The translations under genes and the position numbers were made by a program. A DNA stretch of 50,503 nucleotides. Source: Pseudomonadota bacterium. Its GTDB lineage: Bacteria > Myxococcota_A > Polyangia > Haliangiales > Haliangiaceae. The notes under the pieces were generated by a model, which saw nothing but the letters and a program-made list of their open reading frames with translations, was not told the origin of the DNA and ran no database searches. Numbering within the stretch: position 1 is the stretch's first letter; each line of letters opens with the position of its first letter. Positions 45,967-50,503 of this stretch are shown here, piece by piece. Location of the stretch: the NCBI GenBank assembly GCA_022360315.1, contig JAKSDA010000446.1, positions 1 through 50,503 of the forward strand. The letters run 5' to 3'.

Positions 45967-46144
45967 TCCCGGTTGCCGAGAAATGCCGCGGGCAACAAGG
46001 TCCACAAACGCGAAGTGCACCGCCCGGCCGCTCCGCTCCATATGAACTCCGCTTCGCCTTGCCTGCCCGGATGTCTGGCTGAAGCCACGCCCCAGTCGTA
46101 TCGCATTCGCAACCGACAGAGCCGACGCGCAAGGTGATCAGAAC
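45967..46144 (+). pseudogene. Decayed copy of the 3' end of the downstream acyl-CoA ligase and its flank
   Basis: 45967-46020 matches 48065-48116 (ligase codons for the SRLPRNAAGKVLKREL region) with a 2-nt insertion and few substitutions. 46084-46144 matches 48162-48223, the spacer and very end of the next gene. Between these blocks sits the 57-bp repeat copy B. The remnant is frame-broken and untranslated. It marks the right edge of the AT-rich cassette. Confidence 0.85.
46025..46081 (-). repeat. 57-bp dispersed repeat, copy B (in the decayed ligase remnant)
   Basis: Ungapped match to copies A and C in the minus orientation (43 and 45 of 57 identical by eye). It replaces roughly 45 nt of the ligase 3' end and flank in the remnant. 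Confidence 0.75.
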
Positions 46145-46350
46145 AACCCGGGTGGGCTCAGATGGGTTCAGGTACCCGGCAAGGGAAAGTCAAGGGAAAT
46201 CAAGGGAAAATCAAGTCGGGTGGGTTTCGGAGTTTCGGGTTTGAGTTTAGGAAAAATGAACCCGGGTGGATTTTAGGTTTCAGGTAGACCGAATTCCTAG
46301 AGTGAAAAGCAACCCGGGTGAGTTTAGAGTGAAAGCAACCCGGGTGAGTT
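46145..46350. repeat. Short-repeat cluster upstream of the acyl-CoA ligase
   Basis: ACCCGGGT occurs four times (46146, 46260, 46312, 46338). CAAGGGAAA recurs three times in tandem at 46180-46209. A 26-27-bp tandem pair lies at 46298-46324 and 46325-46350. No gene is supported. Whether it is regulatory or debris at the cassette boundary is unknown. Confidence 0.8.
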
Positions 46351-46483
46351 TAGGGGACGGGCAACGGCCAATAACTAACGGCTGCTCAAGTGAACGAGCG
46401 GGTAGCCGAGCTACACAGGACATACAGCCGCAGTACATGATCGCGGATAGAGGCGTGCAGGCGAGCGCACGAGGAGGTATGTC

Positions 46484-48136
46484 TTGCGTGAATTTTCCAC
46501 CTGGAGGAGCCCTGATCCTCCAACCATCGCCGAGATACTTTGTCACCATGCAGCACGCCACGGTGATCGGGTAGCGTTTTTCTTCGAGGGCCGGGCGACG
46601 ACCTACACCGAGCTGAACAATCTGTGCAATCGAGTTGCACACGGTCTGAGCCATGAAGGCGTCGACAAGAGAGCGCGCGTGGCCATCGTGGACAAGAACT
46701 CGGATCGGTTCTTTCAGGTGGTTTTCGGCTGCGCCAAGGCCAATGTCGCGTGCGTGACGGTCAACTGGCGCCTGGCGCCGGGCGAAATCGAATATATAGT
46801 CGATGACAGCCATGCGGAGATCTTGTTCGTGGGCCACGAATTCTTGGCCCAGGGCAGGGTTCTTTGCGATCGTCTGCCCCGACTGCGGCTCCTGGTCTGT
46901 CTGACCGGCCCGACGTCCCGGCAGGGAGTGCGGAGCGGAGTTCATACCGAGCAGAGCAGCCGGGCGTCCAGTGATTGGAGCAGATCGCCGGCCCGAGTGG
47001 TCGAGTTTGCAACCTGGCGGGATTCGTTTCCGGCCACCGAACCCGACGCCGTGCCCGGACCGGACGACGTCGTCGTCCAGATGTACACGAGCGGTACAAC
47101 CGGCCGACCCAAGGGGGTGCAGATCTCCAACCGCGGGCTGACGTTTCTGGTCGCGGAGCAGCAAGATCACCCCGATATGGCGTGGAATGCGTGGGGTCGG
47201 GATGACGCGAGCCTGGTCTCGCTGCCGACATTCCACATCGCGGGGACGGGATGGTGCACGCTCGGACTGATCGGCGGGGCTATCAACGTGATACTGCCCA
47301 AATTCGATCCCGATCGCGTACTCGAGGCGATCGAGTGCCATCGAATCACCCGGCTGGTCCTGGTGCCCGCGGCCCTGCAGCAGCTTCTACGACACCCCAG
47401 GGCCCGATTCTGCGACTATTCTGCGGTCCGCTACGTGGTTTACGGCGCATCGCCCATCTCCCCCGAGCTACTGCGCGAGGGCGTCGAGGTATTTGGCTGT
47501 GGATTCGTCCAGATCTACGGGCTGACCGAGTGTTCGGGCATGGCCACGTACCTGCCGGCCCGGGACCACGACACGCGGGGCAATCCCCGCATGCGGTCGG
47601 CGGGCAAGCCGCTACCCGGAGTAGAACTCAAGATCGTGGGCCCCGATGGCCATCGGCTGCGAGCCGGCGAGACCGGCGAGGTCCATATCCGCTCGCCGGG
47701 ATTGATGGTCGAGTACTGGAACCAGCCCGACAAGACCCGCGCAGTGGTCGACAAGGGCTGGCTGCGCACAGGAGACGCAGGCTGTATGGATGCCGACGGA
47801 TACCTGTACATTCAGGACCGGATCGACGACATGATCATTTCAGGCGGCGAAAACATCTACCCGATCGAGGTCGAGAACGCCCTGTCCGCACACGATGCTG
47901 TCGCCGACGTCGCGGTGATCGGCGTTCCGGATCAACGCTGGGGCGAGACGGTCAAGGCCTTTGTTGCGCTCGAGCGAGGCCGCTCGGTCAGCTCCGCCGA
48001 ACTCATCGCGTTTGCCCGCCAGCACATCGCGGCGTACAAGCTGCCCACATCGATCGAGTATGTATCCCGGCTGCCGAGAAATGCCGCCGGCAAGGTGCTC
48101 AAACGCGAACTGCGCCTGCGCATGCAGACCGGATGA
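46484..48136 (+). CDS. Long-chain-type fatty acid-CoA ligase (ANL family)
   Basis: 550 aa acyl-adenylating enzyme that should make acyl-CoA from a fatty acid, ATP and CoA. Complete motif set: MYTSGTTGRPKGVQIS (P-loop), PTFHIAGTGW, IYGLTECSG, GWLRTGDAG, DRIDDMIISGGENIYPIEVE and the lid lysine RNAAGKVLKREL. The start is TTG 46484, seven nt after GGAGG; an out-of-frame ATG at 46479 sits too close to that site. Residues about 142-160 (TGPTSRQGVRSGVHTEQSSR) are an insertion-like loop encoded by the 57-bp repeat copy C. GC-rich and native-looking, unlike the cassette before it. Confidence 0.93.
   Translation: MREFSTWRSPDPPTIAEILCHHAARHGDRVAFFFEGRATTYTELNNLCNRVAHGLSHEGVDKRARVAIVDKNSDRFFQVVFGCAKANVACVTVNWRLAPGEIEYIVDDSHAEILFVGHEFLAQGRVLCDRLPRLRLLVCLTGPTSRQGVRSGVHTEQSSRASSDWSRSPARVVEFATWRDSFPATEPDAVPGPDDVVVQMYTSGTTGRPKGVQISNRGLTFLVAEQQDHPDMAWNAWGRDDASLVSLPTFHIAGTGWCTLGLIGGAINVILPKFDPDRVLEAIECHRITRLVLVPAALQQLLRHPRARFCDYSAVRYVVYGASPISPELLREGVEVFGCGFVQIYGLTECSGMATYLPARDHDTRGNPRMRSAGKPLPGVELKIVGPDGHRLRAGETGEVHIRSPGLMVEYWNQPDKTRAVVDKGWLRTGDAGCMDADGYLYIQDRIDDMIISGGENIYPIEVENALSAHDAVADVAVIGVPDQRWGETVKAFVALERGRSVSSAELIAFARQHIAAYKLPTSIEYVSRLPRNAAGKVLKRELRLRMQTG
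46906..46962 (+). repeat. 57-bp dispersed repeat, copy C (inside the acyl-CoA ligase)
   Basis: Ungapped match to copy A (46 of 57 by eye) and copy B (45 of 57). The ligase reads it in a different frame from the lipoprotein. It falls between the N-terminal subdomain and the segment leading to the P-loop. Confidence 0.75.
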
Positions 48137-48216
48137 TCCATCGCGGCACGGTCGCGAGGTTGCCGCACGCCCCGGTGTATCGCATTCGCGACCGATAGAG
48201 CCGACGCGCAAGGCGA

Positions 48217-48855
48217 TCAGAACCGCGAGAGAATCGTGCCGTCATCCCCAACTGCATGGGATCTCATCGTGTAGCGCACCACGGCTCGCAGAGTCGTTTT
48301 GATTCCCCAGGCCTGCTCGTCGAGCAGCTCGCCGTCTGAATCGACCGTGATGATGTTTGAACCGGAATTGTCGTCACCCACGGCGATACAGTCCGAGGTG
48401 CAGTACAAGCCGCGGATGATGGGCAGATCGCTCTTTTCCACTAGACGCCATTGGTACGAGCCAGCCGGGGCACCGTTTATCGACGAACGCTTCAGCAACA
48501 CTCCATCGCCGCCCATGACACTGTTGTCGACTGCGAAGATGTCCGCGCGAGTGGTCACCTCGGTGACCGGATCGAAGGTCATTCCCGCGTCGAGAGTCTG
48601 CCAGATCACGCCCGATTCGCCGGCGATCAGTCCTTCATCGAACGAGAAATCGACGCCGTGAAGATGTGCGTCGGTGTTGATCGCGGTCCGCTCCCAGCGG
48701 AGGTCTGCCGGGTTGAACGTGTCCAGCTTCTGGTCGAGCAGCGACGCGGACAGGACCAGGCCATTTTCGCCGACAGCCCAAAACGTATCGGGCGTGCCGA
48801 GAGTGCGCGGGTCGTGCCGATCGAGACCTACCGCGCGATCATCGACCGGCAGCCT
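48217..48855 (-). pseudogene. 5'-truncated YCF48/BNR-like beta-propeller fragment
   Basis: A 212-codon frame reads FWAVGENGLVLSAS, LIAGESGVIWQT, VMGGDGVLLKRSS, CIAVGDDNSG and SHAVGDDGTILSRF, the repeated (A/V)VG-x-(N/D/S)G pattern of YCF48-like or BNR repeats. The frame is closed upstream by a TAA inside the hairpin at 48855-48886, and no ATG, GTG or TTG gives the full repeat region; a GTG at 48609 would give only 130 aa. The 5' part is missing and the nuclease gene follows within 70 nt, so it looks like a gene cut by insertion or rearrangement. A few bases of its 3' end are shared with the remnant at 46144. Confidence 0.65.
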
Positions 48856-48886
48856 TTACAGGCCCGGGCAACCCCGGGCCTGTAAA
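48855..48886. repeat. Perfect 14-bp inverted repeat (hairpin)
   Basis: Arms TTTACAGGCCCGGG (48855-48868) and CCCGGGCCTGTAAA (48873-48886) around a CAAC loop. It lies 39 nt after the nuclease stop and at the break of the YCF48-like fragment. There is no T-run on either side, so it is not a textbook terminator; it may be a transposon end, a bidirectional stop or an attenuator. Confidence 0.9.
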
Positions 48887-48924
48887 ATCGGCGAGGGCAG
48901 CCCTTTCCACCCCTGTCCTCCAGA

Positions 48925-50103
48925 CTATACAAAAATATCATCCAGCGAACTCGCCACGACAACGCGTTCCATCCAGCCCTGCAGCTGGTCGCCATCGGCT
49001 TGCTCGATACGTTTTAATACCTTCTCCGGCAGCGTCCCGAAGCGCTGCTCGAGCTGCATGGAGAGCGTGGTGCAGAGAACCTCCCGACGCGCTTTTTGTT
49101 GGAGATGCTCGGCAGCCGACACCTGCGCCTGTTCAGCCACGCCATCCAGAACATCGGTGAGCGAACTCGCCACGACGACGCGCTCCATCCAGCTTTGCAA
49201 CTGGTCTGCGTCGGCCTGGTTGATACGCTCCACTACCTCGGCCGGCACCGGTCCGAAACGCTGGTTGAGCTGCTTGGCTAACATGCTGCGAAGCCGCGCG
49301 TCTGCCTCATCACGCGCTTGTTGTTGGAGTACTTCAGCAGCCGTCATATAAGCCTCCTTCGCAGCAGTACTGACATGCTTGACAAGAAACGCTTCGACGA
49401 CATTGGGATCGACATCACTGACCTGGAGAATATACCGCAGCACTGTTCCCAGGGCATCCACACCGTGGGGTGCGTGCAGGATGTCTCGAAAAACACCAGC
49501 CCAGGCCGTCATCGTCTGGACCAGGGCATCGCTGTCTCGCGCATTCTTGAGCGCCCACAAGGCCAGCTTGGGCACGGCGTCCATCACCCGCCCGCGCAGC
49601 TGCTCGTCCGCCTGGGTCGATAAGTCATCGACCCACAAGGCCATCCGATCGACATTCACCACCTCTTGCAGCTCGGAAGAGCGCTCGAATAGGTCGCGGA
49701 TATCGGTCGCCGCTGTCCATCTGGTCGCGCTGTGGTGGATGACCAGTGGGACGATGAATGGCAGATGTACGGTGCCCGGATGGTCCTTCACATACCGATC
49801 CCATATGTTGCCCTTGTACCGCCACACACGCAGCGGCATGAGCGGTGCCGCGGTACTCTGATGCTCGATCAGACACCAGACGAATGCGTCCGCCCCGGCT
49901 AGGGTGACCGAGAACAACAGATCGACAAAGTGCTCGCGTAACTCGTCATCGGCAAAGCTGCCCGAACACAATGCCAGGGTGCGCAGATCCATGCGCTCGA
50001 CAAGCGCCGCGGGGAGAGCGGAACGCAGCTCATCGGCCGCATGGCTTACCCTGGAGAAAATTGACTTGACAAAGACATCGTGCGGATTCGGAATCGTGGA
50101 CAT
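48925..50103 (-). CDS. Rpn-family (transposase_31, PD-(D/E)XK) nuclease with two DUF4351 repeats
   Basis: 392 aa. The N-terminus PHDVFVKSIFS, the LPAALVERMDL line and the nuclease core FVWCLIEHQSTAAPLMPLRVWRY fit the Rpn/YhgA-like recombination-promoting nucleases. The core is followed by VHLPFIVPLVIHHS. The C-terminus has two DUF4351 copies, about 271-320 and 345-392, both ending WMERVVVASSL-DV/DI, with nearly identical DNA. Members act as DNA endonucleases and spread like mobile genes; mutual mobility here is inferred. It stands alone, next to a truncated gene and a hairpin. Confidence 0.88.
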   Translation of the reverse strand: MSTIPNPHDVFVKSIFSRVSHAADELRSALPAALVERMDLRTLALCSGSFADDELREHFVDLLFSVTLAGADAFVWCLIEHQSTAAPLMPLRVWRYKGNIWDRYVKDHPGTVHLPFIVPLVIHHSATRWTAATDIRDLFERSSELQEVVNVDRMALWVDDLSTQADEQLRGRVMDAVPKLALWALKNARDSDALVQTMTAWAGVFRDILHAPHGVDALGTVLRYILQVSDVDPNVVEAFLVKHVSTAAKEAYMTAAEVLQQQARDEADARLRSMLAKQLNQRFGPVPAEVVERINQADADQLQSWMERVVVASSLTDVLDGVAEQAQVSAAEHLQQKARREVLCTTLSMQLEQRFGTLPEKVLKRIEQADGDQLQGWMERVVVASSLDDIFV

Positions 50104-50170
50104 GGCTGAGAGATCCCTGTGGTTTGGAGATATACCACCTTAGCACGTTGGGAGAATTCAGCATAACTCC

Positions 50171-50428
50171 TCATGCCGGTTTCCGATTTCCACCAAACTG
50201 ACGCATCGGGTTTTGCCCGAACTGTCGTCCGATGCGGTTGCCGGGGCCCAGCCGGACTCGCGGCCGGCCCGGCCGCTGACCTCGCACCGAACGCCTTGCC
50301 AGATCCACGACCAGTGCATTTCTGTTTACCGTTTTGACCAGCAGGACGGTCCCCTCGACCTTAGTACCGCGATCCGCAAGTAAGTACCCATTACGGCCGA
50401 CCAGCCCGCCGATGGCTGTGTTGCTCAT
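50171..50428 (-). CDS. Hypothetical 85-aa basic frame, doubtful
   Basis: Begins MSNTAIGGLVGRNGYLLADRG and ends in an Arg/Gly/Pro-rich tail. No ribosome site and no recognised family. The middle (VVDLARRSVRGQRPGRPRV) is encoded by the second copy of a dispersed repeat (50251-50317), and a similar peptide would arise at 23549-23616. It may be a repeat-derived open frame and not a gene. Confidence 0.2.
   Translation of the reverse strand: MSNTAIGGLVGRNGYLLADRGTKVEGTVLLVKTVNRNALVVDLARRSVRGQRPGRPRVRLGPGNRIGRQFGQNPMRQFGGNRKPA
50251..50317. repeat. Second dispersed repeat family, copy 2
   Basis: Aligns by eye with 23549-23616 in the same orientation, with a few indels. Shared blocks include GGCCGGC-CGGCCG, CCTCGCA and GATCCAC-ACCA. 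Confidence 0.5.
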
Positions 50429-50503
50429 CGGTCACGTAGGCCCACTATGCTCCCTCTTCGCGCCTTGCCCTCGACGCGCTGGACCGACCCTACTGGGCAC
50501 TTA

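Noticed and set aside
45852..46112. Small frames over the reductase end and ligase remnant
   Set aside because: They cross the pseudogene blocks and the 57-bp repeat out of the ancestral frame.
46266..46574. Frame with an ATG at 46479 right after GAGGAGG
   Set aside because: The ATG is only one or two bases from the ribosome site and its frame runs out of the conserved ligase; the TTG at 46484 is better spaced and in frame.
46906..50000. Peptide ELRSALPA in the reverse frame of repeat copy C and in the Rpn nuclease
   Set aside because: In the nuclease this line is family-typical and the DNA around it does not align beyond these codons, so common origin with the 57-bp repeat is not supported.

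Overview
The window reads as a GC-rich chromosome segment of a myxobacterium or close relative (Myxococcota). Supporting signs are a very large Ser/Thr kinase fused to an ATPase and TPRs, an FHA-GGDEF protein, several TPR or beta-barrel envelope proteins, many lipoproteins, and a metalloprotease with a hydrophobic, arginine-ended C-terminal tail. The genus cannot be fixed from the sequence alone.

Layout. (1) 381-14222 is an amino-sugar locus. A leftward run murQ, GH20 hexosaminidase, EIIA-HPr-EI, nagA, SIS deaminase and nagE diverges from a GntR/UTRA regulator, which is followed by a secreted GH18 chitinase. Together these can cut chitin to GlcNAc, import and phosphorylate it, deacetylate and deaminate it, and feed in MurNAc-6-P from peptidoglycan. 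(2) 14280-30295 holds signalling and envelope genes: FHA-diguanylate cyclase, a WD40 lipoprotein, a short-chain prenyl synthase, a D-Ala-D-Ala carboxypeptidase-like protein, a TPR/barrel protein, a 58-residue Cys-rich NPC-repeat lipoprotein, a matrixin-like protease overlapping a barrel protein, an unrecognised protein, the giant kinase, and a DUF4349 lipoprotein. (3) 30654-41682 is a glycan-assembly region: zinc-ribbon protein, methyltransferase, glycosyltransferase, a GalU/hexapeptide fusion, then a tight operon of N-acetyltransferase, aminotransferase, oxidoreductase, epimerase, asparagine-synthase-like amidotransferase and a second aminotransferase. The first three match the logic of UDP-GlcNAc(3NAc)A synthesis. 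(4) 42242-45889 is a visibly AT-richer cassette, probably imported: WalW-like deacetylase, GNAT, acyl carrier protein, an adenylating ligase broken by a T9 frameshift, and a FabG-like reductase. (5) 45890-50503 is a scarred region: a decayed copy of the 3' end of the neighbouring ligase, short repeats, an intact acyl-CoA ligase, a 5'-truncated YCF48-like fragment, a hairpin and an Rpn/transposase_31-type nuclease.

The most unexpected signals are a 57-bp (19-codon) dispersed repeat found inside two unrelated genes and one spacer, the unlisted NPC-repeat lipoprotein, a (TAGA)9 microsatellite inside the glycan operon, and the T9 frameshift that could be a switch, a decay mark or an assembly error. 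All alignments and counts were made by eye; no database search was run.
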